This document shows, piece by piece, positions 32,425 to 43,575 of a stretch of 64,000 nt of DNA. The stretch comes from Portulaca oleracea (taxonomy: Eukaryota > Streptophyta > Magnoliopsida > Caryophyllales > Portulacaceae): positions 1-64,000 of the forward strand of contig JARFYH010000038.1 of the NCBI GenBank assembly GCA_029582165.1, in the 5' to 3' direction. Numbering within the stretch: the stretch's first letter is position 1; each line of letters begins with the position of its first letter. The translations under genes and the position numbers were made by a program. The notes beneath the pieces were generated by a model. That model was not told where the DNA came from. It worked only from the letters and a program-made list of their open reading frames with translations, and searched no databases.

Positions 32425-33243
32425 ATGAATAAACCATCATATGTATTGTTCCTCAAAAGCAGTGACGAAGCGTACGATTCCGCTTTGCTCGATGCGCAAC
32501 AAGACAAAATACAGCAGTTTTCCTTCATCTACAGAAGTTTTAGCGTTTGAGTTTGTAAATCAGCAAGCTCTAATGAAGATCCTGCTGCAACTCCCTAAAA
32601 CTCATAGCGGTATCATTCTAACAAGCCCTAGAGCAATCAATGCTATTGTGAATGTCCTGGAAACAATGTCCTCGAGCGATCAGAAAAAGCGATTAAAAAT
32701 CTCAAATCTGTTGTGATCTATGCCGTCGGAAAAGTGGCAGCGAAAAATTTGAACAAATTTGAGATTGCATGCCAATGTGATTCGCCTGATTCTTCGGAGA
32801 ATCTCGCTGCTTATATAGAACAAAAAGGGGTTCTACCGCCAAGCTGGAAGCAAAAACCCACGCTTGTTTTATGCGGAGATAAACGGCAAAATACATGACC
32901 GGACAGCTTTTACAAGCAAAAGTTGATGCTGGAGGAGCTCAGAGTGTAACAAAGCGCTATCAAAGCTGACATTGAGGAACCTCATGCATGCGGAATACCT
33001 GTTTGGGTAGTATTCTTTAGTCCGAGTAGATTCAAGGCAGTGTAAGATTTATTGCTACCATAGGTTCGAATATTAAAAGCCACAACTGGAAAGACTACTG
33101 CGGAAGCATTACAGAAGCACGCGAAAGAGAGCGGAGAGAGTCACTGGGACCTCAACGTCGTATCTCCATCACCGGCACCTCATGCGCTGGCAAGCTCGAT
33201 TCTTAACTATGAGCAAACAACGCAGGAGCAGCATCAGAATTGA
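32425..33243 (+). pseudogene. UROS: uroporphyrinogen-III synthase relic, unit 1
   Basis: N-terminal half MNKPSYVLFLKSSDEAYDSA, LAFEFVNQQAL and HSGIILTSPRAINAIVNVL match the HEM4/UROS fold; later blocks VVIYAVGKVAAK, PTLVLCGDKRQNT, VWVVFFSPSRFKAV, ATTGKTTAEAL and NVVSPSPAPHALASSIL complete it. The enzyme closes hydroxymethylbilane to uroporphyrinogen III in haem synthesis. Breaks: frame changes near 32695 and 32775, TGA at 32896-32898, TAA at 32947-32949, and further stops near 33042. It starts about 220 bp after the PLC-like gene. Confidence 0.75.
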
Positions 33244-33308
33244 AAAGTAACTAATAGGACTTAGATTTCTATAAAATATATGGAGCTTGAAGCGCAATTC
33301 TTTCTCAG

Positions 33309-34245
33309 CTACCTCATCTTCGTCTTGTTGAATGCTTTCTGAACAATCATAGTCATTTTATCCCCGCCAGTCTGCGCCTGCTGTTTGTTGCTAGAGTAGT
33401 ATTCGCTCATTCTCGTTGCAAGATCTCCAAACTCAATCAAAATAGAACTCCCAGACGTCGATTTCAGGGCACTCATTTCTCCTTCAGGCATCAGCACATT
33501 CATCTTCTGCTTAGCATCCTTTTTACATATTGTGTATCCGATTGTATTTGCTCCATTTGATGTCCGCGCAACAAGGACAAGTAGAGCCCATCGCACCTTG
33601 AATTTGAGAATCAAAATAAGCAAATATAATACTCAAACAGCAGGATCTCCATATAATCCAAACCAAAATTCACGAGAATCAATTTAACCATAAGCTTTTC
33701 CATTTTCATCTGGCTCAAAAATTTTCTCGTTGCTTTCATCCTCATTGATCCGGTTTCACCAACGCATCCCCACGAGCAACCGTCTTGAGATATATTTCAC
33801 CGTTCAAAAATCAACGGCCAGCAGTAATATGCATTATAGGAATATGAAACAAAACTCTTGATGAAAATGCCACCGAACAAGTACAACTGAGTCGCAAGAG
33901 CCTACGCTCATGAATTGATGGAGGCACATTCTAAGTATAAAAGTGTATGATTTAAGAGAACATATCTTGAATGATGTATGAAGAAAACCACAACAAGATG
34001 ATTAGTTTCTAATGGTTTTATGGATCGACTTCAGCCTTACATCATGTCGTTGATGTGAGAAATTTGCTAGAGAGAGAGAATGAAGTACGTACATAGCAAA
34101 GCCAGAGTTGGAGGCATTTGGAGCTTGTTTTATCGAAGAAGAAGTTTCGGATGTATTCAATAAATCTTTGTCAATGTGAATGAACTCAGATTCGCTCGTT
34201 GAATCCTTTTCGATCGCAGCATCATCAACAGCATTTTGATCTCGA
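33309..34245 (-). pseudogene. TVP23: TVP23 (FAM18) Golgi membrane protein relic, unit 1
   Basis: Reading right to left: an acidic N-terminus (ESEFIHIDKDLLNTSETSSS), NHLVVVFF, YLFGGIFIKSF, LLLAVDF-stop-TVKYISRRLLVGM, RW-stop-NRINEDESNEKIFEP, SREFWFGL, PAV-stop-V, then FKVRWALL and NGANTIGYTICKKDAKQKMN and a Gln/Lys tail. This order matches TVP23, a four-helix Golgi/vesicle protein. Three TGA codons (33804-33806, 33756-33758, 33633-33635) stand where TVP23 has conserved Trp. A TAA near 33683 and intron borders also need resolving. It is not translatable as read. Confidence 0.7.
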
Positions 34246-34250
34246 TCCTA

Positions 34251-34896
34251 TTAAATCAAAGCTTTGCTTTTCTTGATGCCCGTATAAGATGCATCAACGC
34301 TTTGTCGCCTTCCAAGACACATCATTGCTAGCTTCTGTTTTCTTCTCGTGCATCTACTCCATACAACCCGTTTTTGACCAATCAGCATACAGCAATTAAA
34401 GGGCACTAGAATCTCAAGTTGACGGGAGATCGGCTGACGATGCCGCCCAAGAAAATAAAGGTATAATCGGGAACGCGAAACAGGTAGATTCGGCAGCGAA
34501 AAAAAGGCGATTAAATTCAATACGCATCGGTAAGAGAAAGACAGATAAAAAAGCCAACTTCCGCCCTCGAAGAAAGTTTTGAAGAACAGTTGAATTCAGC
34601 GCGCAGTTGTGACGACGCATCTGATGGGCTCCAGCAAGAAACGAGGAGCGCAACAGTGGTAAGATGATATACAATCCTATGGGAGAGAGAATTTAGGTAA
34701 TCTACTAGACGTAAAGCCGTTGGTAAATCTTGTACGTATGGCTCATGATCCAAACGAACAGCAAAAACGAAGCCAAGAACAAAGGAGAGCCGCGTAGATT
34801 TCTAGCTCGCTTAGCTTTCTTGCACGCCATTGTGCTGAAAGCTTCAAGCGCTTTAGGAACTATCTCTGTAATCAACGTAAATACATAGCTCGACAT
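34251..34896 (-). pseudogene. unit-border gene, unit 1
   Basis: Starts MSSYVFTLITEIVPKALEAF. After about 28 codons several frames compete: a hydrophobic one (SPLFLASFLLFVWIMSHTYK), and one reading RLDHEPYVQDLPTALRLVDY. A later block reads YIILPLLRSSFLAGAHQMRR and ends near 34251 in a basic stretch (CTRRKQKLAMMCLGRRQS). Probably a broken gene. No family was recognised. The start is shared with the left-border gene at 25535. Confidence 0.35.
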
Positions 34897-35016
34897 AATA
34901 TGAATTTAGAACGGCTATAAGATTAAGAGAGATAATAGAAACATAATCAATGAATGAAAAATATCTTTATATTAAACATCGAAATCTCACTAATCACTAC
35001 ACAAGACTCTTAATGT

Positions 35017-35902
35017 TTACCATAAGGCTATAATCTTGCCTATAAACTGCTGCAGTCCATTAGACCAGGACTGCAGCACACGCTTCGTTATACTGCAAAT
35101 GTCTGCAGATACGGAGCCCAAATCTGTGGTTACCGTTACCATATTAGGAGCGGTCTACTATTCAAAGCCATATGCATCAATGATCGCTGCGCAATCGACA
35201 GCCGCTCTTCCGCGATTGCGAGCTGTGTTTGTAAGTCTTCCATTTCCATATTCTTTCGATCGTGTACAACTAATAGATTGTGTTTTGTTTGTCCCGTTTC
35301 TGTTTCCATTTCTTTTCGCGCTTCTTCTGCATTGATGACATTCGTTTTCATATTTTAAGCTCTTTTTCATTCTTGATCTGTTCCATATCATAGCGCTCGC
35401 TCATAGTTTGTATTTTCTTTTCCAATTGTTTGTTTTCTTTTTCCAGCGTGATATTTCGCTTATGCTCGCATTCCATGCCATGCTGCAATTCTTCATTCGT
35501 CGCTGCGAGTTCTCGTAATTTCTTCTCGCTGTCATTCTGCGTCCGTTCTAGATCCTCATTCTTCACCTTAAGACTCGCATTCGTTTCATTAAGAGCCTTC
35601 ACGAGCTCTTGGAGTCATAGCGACTCGACATGAAAAGCATCCAAACGCTGGGCAATGCTCTCCATTTTACTCCCATATGCTTTTACGTTCTTGCTCAACT
35701 CTTCATTTTGAGACTCCGAAAGAGCGAGCTGCTGCCCAAGAACTTGCTGCAGCTCCGTGCTCGAGCTTACGAAATCTTCAAATTCCTTCTTAAGTTCGCC
35801 AATTTTCTTCAAGTTCTTCAGGTACAGTGTCCGGAGTTGATTTTTCGATAAGCTTTTTACAGCTTGTTTGGCTGCTGCGTTGCTGGTTCGGGTGCTGTTC
35901 AT
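35017..35902 (-). pseudogene. coiled-coil protein, unit 2 (broken)
   Basis: The first 95 residues match unit 1, then CGA to TGA at 35615-35617 stops the frame. The remainder is again coiled-coil (KALNETNASLKVKNEDLERT), with a one-base loss near 35355 and another near 35147. The two palindromes upstream are at 36013-36060. Confidence 0.75.
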
Positions 35903-36012
35903 AGTAGAAATTCAGTTGTGAGGTCAATGATCGTGGGCATATCAATGGTCACAAACCTGACTAATGGGTCTTTTGACCAGATTTTCTTCCCTTGTTCTGA
36001 CCGCAAAGAAAG

Positions 36013-36060
36013 TGAGAACATGTTCTCATCCGTCGCGAAGAAACTGAGAACATGTTCTCA
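36013..36060. promoter_or_regulatory. duplicated 16-bp palindrome, unit 2
   Basis: TGAGAACATGTTCTCA at 36013-36028 and again at 36045-36060, both perfect, centre to centre 32 bp (about three helix turns), upstream of the coiled-coil start. Confidence 0.5.
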
Positions 36061-36422
36061 TCCAAAGAAGATTGCGTCAATTTAGGACATGAGAATTGGG
36101 ATTTCGTATGGTGTCGTTTTGTTGCTGCTATCAAATATAGGCTTTTATACGTAGAATTCTTGATTTTCTTCCTCGGCGCTTCAATTCTCTGTTGATTCGT
36201 TATCGATTGGTCACAGAATGCGTGTCAAGCTATATATAGATAGCCCATGTATAACCATAGCCTTGAATTTCGCAGGAATAATTTATCGATGCGGTCTCTG
36301 AGCGCTATTAAAATTGAACAGCTTCAGGACCTATGAAGTGCTTCCTTAACAATCTATTTATGCTGAGTTCACACGGTAGTCCATAGATTTGATGTCGAAG
36401 CGTATTTATTACAATCACGATA

Positions 36423-37737
36423 TTTATTTCTCTGTTTTTTGCTGCTGCTTTCCGACGTTAGTCTGCTTCTTCAACGTCTTTCGCATTAGACTTCAAGCCA
36501 TGGCCACCATGCTTTGAGTGTCATATTCACATTACAATTCTGAAAGGAGAGTAGCTGAAACACTATCGTTAATGAGTTTGTTACACTCGACTTAATTCGA
36601 ATTCTTCAACAGACATCTTTCTTGTACTTGCCTTGCATTCCAATAACTGGATACACCTCGAGCCATGACTAACTATAGCTACTTGCGTACGGAGCAAGAT
36701 TCGCGCAGCATTTCCTGAAATTGCTCTTTTTTGTGCCGCAGCTCATCATGTACTGTACCAGCAAGAGCCGGTTTAGCGAGAAAATGGTTCAATATCTGAA
36801 GACCTTTTCTTCGAAAATGTATAAACCCATTTCCATTTCCTCAAACTCGAATTGTGGGTAAGTATCGCACAGGTATCGACAATCACTTCTTTACAGCTTG
36901 ACAAATGACTATCCATCATTGAAATCCATGCCAAAAATAATTGATTGTGGCATTCAAGTTCAGATGATAGTCGCATAAGCGATACAGCGCACCATTCCAA
37001 CAAATCAGCAAAGTTCTGAAGGCAGATGAATTCCCTATCAAAACTTGTCGATCATTGTCGGACAAGTCACCATCGAACCCATAAACATCGCATATTTCAT
37101 CCGCACATTTTTTCGATTCCTAATGAAGTCTTGTAACATACTGATACACTAGTACCATTGAGTCATATTGCTTCGAGGCATGATATGCAAAATAGCTGCA
37201 GCTCCATACGCTTTATAGCCGCGAAGTTCGAGTCTGATAAAGTTTATTCGGCTTACACGACTCCACCTACGTCCAGTGAATTCGGCTCACGATGACCACC
37301 CGAAACTAGCTCTTGCACTAAAACTTCGAGGTCTACACTCGCCTTTTCATTGGCAAATATTTTCTCAGATGAGATATCGAACCAGAATCAGAAACGTATA
37401 CCTCGAACTTTGCGGCACAAATTCTCCACGCGTGAAGCTGGAACCACAGTAGTGCTGTCTTTGTTGCTAAAAAACGTTTTTGTGTCGGTACTGTGAGTGT
37501 CTCACATACACTTGACGATTGGACAGCCTAATGAGCGACTAGGAACAAGCGATAGTTTTGTGACGGCTTCCGCAATGGATCCGCTAGACTATGTGTGCTT
37601 TTAATCATATCAGCTGTTATGGAAAAACTGCTGGCAATTTCCGCGAGCATGATACTTCGTGCTACGTCAAAATCATCGCTTTTGTCCCAGAATATATTTG
37701 TAATATCCTCAGAACGGTGCGGTATTTTTAAGATCAT
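36423..37737 (-). pseudogene. unidentified gene, unit 2
   Basis: The first 69 codons (MILKIPHRSEDITNIFWDKS to NYRLFLVAH) are open here without the unit 1 break, then a stop follows. The later blocks LLEWCAVSLMRLSSELE and SSCKEVIVDTCAILTHNSSL are readable only in separate frames. No family was recognised. Confidence 0.4.
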
Positions 37738-37912
37738 TCAAGCTATTTGAAAGCTAACTTTAGTATCTCTAAAGAGTGCTTATGTTCTAATTTAAACCTT
37801 TATTGTTCGCGCTACCCATTTATACGACGGTCGATGGCGCAAATGCTCTAGTGTATGATTAAGGTGCACACACTAATTAGCGCAGAAAGCGTATTATTGT
37901 CGACGAAGGAGA

Positions 37913-39181
37913 ATGGCAATGGCCAGAGATCTTTAAGCGAGGAGTATCGAAAGTCATTTACGCTGCAATATATGTGGTGTTTATCTTCATGTCCCGTACT
38001 CCTTCCATGCCGATACTCCATATACCTCTGATAGTTCATAATCATTTGACATAAAATGTAACAGTTTATTCGCATCGTAGCCATAATTTTGTTCAAAATG
38101 CATCCGTCGCTATTTCCAGTGCAATGGAAGCAACAGCTTCTGTCCAGAATGTAAATCGTTTTGTGCCACTTCACAGCTCGTTTCCAATTCGACGGTTGAG
38201 AGAATAGCGATTGATTTCGCTGTGATGAAGCCTGGAATGCTGCAACTATTTTTGAGTGGCTCCATTGCACGCGACTACAAAACAATACAGGAATAGAAGG
38301 GAGATACGACGAACGAAAGCGCTGGGTTTACAGTCATCAAAAGGCTCCCGTTAGTATCGTACTTCGTGATGAAAGATAAGGAAGTACGTAATGAATATAT
38401 ATCATCCAAATCGCAGCTGTTGATCGTATAATATCAGATTCGAAATGGAGGTCAGTGGTATGGATTCGATTGTTAAAGAGAGAGAAGATATGATCCAATT
38501 GCATAAAGAGGTGACATTTCGTTAATATCCGTTTACTTTCATGGATTGAGCTATTGTTTACCACAGTATATCCTGCAAATATTCGCGTAGGCAGACTCGT
38601 GCCGACCAAAGTCGAAGGAAGCCATTTGTGAACAGCTCATGCAACGGTTTTGTGTACGTAGAAGGAGAAGATGCGATCAGAAGGAGCAAAACATTTTTGC
38701 ACGAACACATCATAAACGTTAGCCTCGTCTTTTTAAAGATTCCAGGATGAGATTCGAAATCGATCACAAGCTCGTGAATTGGAGCACGAAAAGATAAAGT
38801 TGTGGCGCCATGTATGTCCTGTGGATAGTCAACATGATTTCTACATCCATCGTGATACCTTGGAGATACGTAAGATCTATCCGTACCCCACGAACGAAAT
38901 GACCTGCAAGCGTAAGAGAGACAGATCTAATTCAAAGATTTGAGCACAACAAAACAAAATCAAGTTGTAAGTTTTGGAACCAATACTGAGAAAGACAAAA
39001 ATACCAGCAAAGCCATTGCGATGCGCTCGAGAGCAATGACTGGGAATGTACTCGATGCACGCTTTACGATTCTTTTAGCAAAAGACATTGCGAAGCGTGC
39101 GTCTACGAAAATTGCTTAAAGCGCGTAAGTCCTACTAAGAAACACTATCAGTCAAAATTGATACAGCGCTCGAAAGAATGA
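37913..39181 (+). pseudogene. RAD18-like RING/SAP/RanBP2 gene, unit 2
   Basis: The RING intron donor is mutated (CCG-GTACTC to CCG-ATACTC) and exon 1 has TAA after MAMARDL. The best SAP-like stretch is here and in units 3-4 (IRFEMEVSGMDSIVKERED, then MIQLHKE). A later block reads RNRSQARELEHEKIKLWRHV. The RanBP2 finger is complete and textbook: DWECTRCTLYDSFSKRHCEA then C (39048-39098). The protein cannot be made from this copy as read. Confidence 0.6.
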
Positions 39182-39294
39182 AGCTTTGAGATATGGAACC
39201 AAAGATACACATGTACAAAGCACTGCGTATTGAACGCTCGTCATAGCAGCTCCAACGAAACTGGCGTATTAGAAAATCGAACAGTCTCGACGTT

Positions 39295-39504
39295 GTATCC
39301 GAATGTGCAAAGTGTGGCTCAACCCATTCTTCTCCTTCCTGCATGTCTATGCAAAGAGAACGAACTGGATTGTATTGGCGAGGGGTGTATTTGTCAGAAG
39401 TTGCAGAAACATATGATGCTTTTTTTGTTCCAACAAGAAACGTAATACAATTACGTCAATTTTTTTATGAACGTACCATTGACGGAATTATCTCGACAAA
39501 TTAA
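39295..39504 (+). CDS. zinc-knuckle frame, unit 2
   Basis: An open frame reads SECAKCGSTHSSPSCMSMQR, a CxxC-xxx-H-xxxx-C knuckle, followed by GLYWRGVYLSEVAETYDAFF and a C-terminus ending IISTN and TAA. It has no own ATG before the knuckle, so it is probably a terminal exon, perhaps of the RAD18-like gene 110 bp upstream, or of a small nucleic-acid-binding protein. Counterparts in units 1 and 3 miss one base in the knuckle; unit 4 keeps the knuckle but shifts later. Confidence 0.35.
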   Translation, partial: VSECAKCGSTHSSPSCMSMQRERTGLYWRGVYLSEVAETYDAFFVPTRNVIQLRQFFYERTIDGIISTN

Positions 39505-39864
39505 GGTTAGGCGTCGGTTTGCCATGTGGCGTCAGAATCTTTTTACTGTGATCATTTCATACTTATTCTTCGACATTTCGCTATGTTTCTGCGTGTATCA
39601 ATCAATCGATAGATTTCATACAAAATGCTGCAAAATGAGCAAGAGACATCTATCCTACCGTTATTGAAAGACATAATTATGCTTCTGCTACGCTTTCTTA
39701 TGAAAGTGCATCGATAAGAACATGTAAAATTCTTAGAAAGTACGAGCAGATGCTAACGTTATAGAGCTCTGGTGGCTTATACCATCTGTCTTATCGATCA
39801 TCTACCGCATTAATCAATTTTATAGTTGCATCGCTGCCATTTCTTAAAATTAATCCCATTCAAG

Positions 39865-41654
39865 ATGCTGTCTTCGGCGCACGTTGCCTATGTCATTAGC
39901 GTTAGTACCTTGTTTGCACTCTTCATCGATCGATCCCAGTGCTTTGCAGACGTGCGAAGCTCTCAAATACGTGGTCCTAGATTTCTTAACGATGATACTA
40001 TAAATACAATTCCCCAGGACGTCAAGAGCGAAAAAAAGACGATATGTGATTCTAAAAACTATTGTGCCATTGTTTGTCAACGAGGGACTGATATGGTTGA
40101 GCAGTGGCTACAGGAGGCTTTGAAACTTCAGCGGCAGCTCGCTTATAAACGAGACATATGCACAGCGCAGCTTCCTGGGACTCACAACTCGGCAATAACA
40201 TTGGCAGATGTAAGATTAGATTAAATAATATACGTTGCGTATTAGCTTTTCTGACGTCGTTTATGGTAGGGTTACGGGGTTGAAGACCATGTCTTTGAAC
40301 GCATTTTGCGGTTTACGCCATGGAAAGGTGATGTCCGCACAAATGATCAGGTAAGCGAAGATCGGATTTACACGAGGAGCGTTTTCGTTAAGGCATATGA
40401 CAGCACTTCTCATTAACCGATCAATTGGAAATGGGCGTACGGCTGTTGGAATTGGACGTGCACTATGTAAATAAAAAGCTCACAATTGCACACTGCGGCG
40501 GATTCCAGTCTAAAGATTTGGATCACGTTATTGATTCCATCAAATCTGCTGCTAAATTATCTGGTATCGAGCTTAATTGGAACACAGGGTTGATCGGATG
40601 CAATCCCAGTTTTAGCGGCATTCCGTCAATAGACCAGCGTACACTGGTCAATGCACTTGAAGAGATATCGGGTTGGCTAACGAGCAATAAAGATGAGTTT
40701 TTGATGGTTTTCCTTGATGACGACGAAGAGATTGAGAAACAGGGCCAAGTTGAGGAGTTGGTTAATACTATCTCAGCTTCCTTTGACCTCAGTATCATTT
40801 TCACACCGAAAGACAAGGTTTGTTTAGTTGTTTTGTCGCATTCAGTTTGTATGAAAAAGTTTGTATGCTAATAGGATACTGCTTGGCCGACTTTTGATGA
40901 AATGATAAAGCGAGGAAAACGAATCTTGTTCATGTCTGGAACTCATTATGCCAGTGCGAATACTATCCTCTTCACGAAGGCCGATGTATGCTCTTGGAAG
41001 GAACCGAGTCTTCCGCTGGAATCATACCCAGCTTGTAAATTTGCTAGCGGGGGAAGTACAGTGAGCCAGATCGGGACCGTCTTCCGACCGCAAACGAGTG
41101 AAATTTTGTACGGTCCTCTTAACGCTAGCGGAGAATTGGGCCCAAACGTTCAAGTTCTGAACGAGTCAACTATTCCTGGTGTCGTGCAGTGTGGAACAAA
41201 TTACCCTTCGCCTGATCTCTTGACGCCAAAACGAGCAGAATCTTTTATATGGACATTTGAAAAAGGCTTCCAGCGGGATCCACGCTTATGTCTCGGCCTC
41301 TCCAAATCGTCGCCAAATTGGAAGAATATCGATTGCACCAAGCTGCAAGCAACTGTTGCCGCATGCCGCAGTGTTAGTGATCCTCGGAAGTGGAACCTAT
41401 CCAAGCAAATATCAGATTATGAATCAGGTGCTCAAGCTTGTTTAGCCATCGGCAGCGACATGGTGTTCTCCGTACCTGCATCAGGATACGAGAATCAGCT
41501 TGTCATGCAGCAGCTCTCAGCTTCGAGCAATCTCATACATCAAATCATTTTTAATCTGCCTCCGACCACTGACGTATCGTATGCTGTGCCAGCGCTTTAT
41601 GTGACGTCGCTCATTGTCAAGATCAATCTTGCAATTGCATATTTGTTGCTGTAG
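39865..41654 (+). CDS. secreted PI-PLC-X-like phosphodiesterase, unit 2 (intact)
   Basis: Exons 39865-40209, 40270-40350, 40404-40817 and 40875-41654 join in frame to 539 residues; introns of 60, 53 and 57 bp all begin GT and end AG. Signal peptide about 1-28 (MLSSAHVAYVISVSTLFALF). Catalytic X-box: LPGTHNSAITLAD-GYGVEDH, with the first His; RTNDQ..FSLTDQLEMGVRLLELDVHY; and IAHCGGFQ with the second His. Then WNTGLIGCNPSFSGIP, EFLMVFLDDDEE, TPKDK-DTAWPTFDEMIKRGK, LFMSGTHY and SPDLLTPKRAES. This is the PLC-like phosphodiesterase family of plants, fungi and oomycetes; such enzymes act outside the cell on phosphoinositide or GPI-like substrates, but the substrate here is unknown. The C-terminus ends in a hydrophobic stretch (VPALYVTSLIVKINLAIAYL) that could be a GPI signal or anchor. 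It is the only readable copy in the array. Confidence 0.85.
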
Positions 41655-41750
41655 GATTAATGGTAAAGCTGCAACTCTCTTCATTATGAGTAACTGTGTA
41701 GTAGTATCACGGAGGAGAGACCTTATGCGAACTGATACGGATTGCACACA

Positions 41751-42568
41751 ATTAATAAACCATCGTATGTATTGTTCCTCAAAAGCTGTTACGAAGCGTA
41801 CGATTCCGCTTTGCTCGATGCGCAACAAACAAAACACAACAGTTTTTTCCTTCATTTACAGAAGTTTTAGCGTTTGAGTTTGTAAATCAGCAAGCTCTAA
41901 CGAAGATCCTGCTGCAGCTCCCTAAACCTCATAGCGGTATCATTCTAACAAGACCAGAGCAAGCAATGTTATTGTGAATGCCCTGGAAACGATGTCCTCG
42001 AGCGATCAGAAAAAGCGATCCGAAAACCTAAATCTGTTGTGATCTATGCCGTCGGAAAGTGGCAGCGAAGGATTTGAACAAATTTGAGATTGCATGCTAA
42101 TGTGATTCGCCTGATTCTTCGGAGAATCTCGCTGCTTATATAGAACAAAAAGGGGTTCTAACGCCAAGCTGGAAGCAAAAACCCACGCTTGTTTTATGCG
42201 GAGATAAACGGCAAAATACATGACCGGACAGCTTTTACAAGCAAAAGTTGATGCTGGAGGAGCTCAGAGTGTAACAAAGCGCTATCAAAGCTGACATTGA
42301 GGTACCTCATGCATGCGGAATACCTGTTTGGGTAGTATTCTTTAGTCCGAGTAGATTCAAGGCAGTGAAAGATTTATTGCTACCATAGGTTCGAATATTG
42401 AAAGCCACAACTGGAAAGACTACTGCGGAAGCATTACAGAAGCACGCGAAAGAGAGCGGAGAGAGTCACTGGGACCTCAACGTCGTATCTCCATCACCGG
42501 CACCTCATGCGCTGGCAAGCTCGATTCTTAACTATGAGCAAACAACGCAGGAGCAGCATCAGAATTGA
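41751..42568 (+). pseudogene. UROS: uroporphyrinogen-III synthase relic, unit 2
   Basis: The start codon is ATT where units 1, 3 and 4 have ATG. The same conserved blocks as in unit 1 are readable (EFVNQQAL, KPHSGII, FFSPSRFKAVKDLLLP, ATTGKTTAEAL), with frame breaks near 41785 and 41950 and the shared TGA and TAA. It begins about 100 bp after the PLC-like stop. Confidence 0.7.
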
Positions 42569-42633
42569 AGAGTAACTGATAGGACTTAGATTTCTATAAA
42601 ATATATGGAGCTTGGAGCGCAATTCTTTCTCAG

Positions 42634-43575
42634 CTACCTCATCTTCGTCTTGTTGAATGCTTTCTGAACAATCATAGTCATTTCATCCCCGCCAGTCTGC
42701 GCCTGCTGTTTGTTGCTAGAGTAGTATTCGCTCATTCCCGTTGCAAGATCTCCAAACTCAATCAAAATAGAGCTCCCAGACGTCGATTTCAGCGCACTCA
42801 CTTCTCCTTCAGGCATCAGCACATTCATCTTCTGCTTAGCATCCTTTTTACATATTGTGTACCGATTGTATTTGCTCCATTTAATGTCAGCGCAACAAGG
42901 ACAAGTAGAGCCCATTGCACATTGAATTTGAGAATCAAAATAAGCAAATATAATACCCAAACAGCAGGATCTCCATATAATCAAAACCAAAATACACGAG
43001 AATCAATTTAACCATAAGCTTTTCCATTTTCATGCGGCTCAAAAATTTTCTCGTTGCTTTCATCCTCATTGATCCGGTTTCACCAACGCAACCCCACGAG
43101 CAACCGTCTTGAGATATATTTCACCGTTCAAAAATCAAAGGCCAGCAGTAATATGCATTATAGGAAATGAGAACAAAACTCTTGAAGAAAATGCCACCGA
43201 ACAATTACAACTGAGTCGCAAGAGCCTACGCTCATGAATTAATTTAGGCACATTCTAAGTATAAAAGTGTATGATTTAAGAGAACATACCTTGAATGATA
43301 TATGAAAGAAAACCACAACAAGATGATTCGTTTCTGATGGTTTTATGGATCGACTTCAGCCTTACATCATGTCGTTGATGTGAGAAAATTTCTAGAAAGA
43401 GAAAATGAAGTACGTACATAGCAAAGCCAGAGTTGGAGGCATTTGGAGCTTGTTTAATCAAAGAAGAAGTTTCGGATGTCTTCAATAAATCTTTGTCAAT
43501 AAGAATGAACTCGAATTCGCTCGTTGAATCGTTTTAGATCGCAGTATTATCAACAGCATTTTTGATCTCGATCCT
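42634..43575 (-). pseudogene. TVP23: TVP23 relic, unit 2
   Basis: Same blocks as in unit 1. Here the PAVWV Trp is TGG (42957-42959), while the other two Trp positions (DF-stop-TVK and RW-stop-N) are TGA as in unit 1. The end of the frame GDEMTMIVQKAFNKTKMR is intact. This copy shows that TGG is the ancestral state of the third site. Confidence 0.7.

Noticed and set aside
33050..33085. tRNA-like GGTTCGAATAT string in the array
   Set aside because: It lies inside the UROS relic coding frame (VRILKATTG) and has no matching arms for a cloverleaf.
33309..34245. Alternative genetic code with TGA as Trp
   Set aside because: The intact PLC-like gene uses TGG for all its many Trp and no internal TGA; TGA also appears at non-Trp sites in the UROS relics, and unit 2 has TGG at one of the TVP23 sites.
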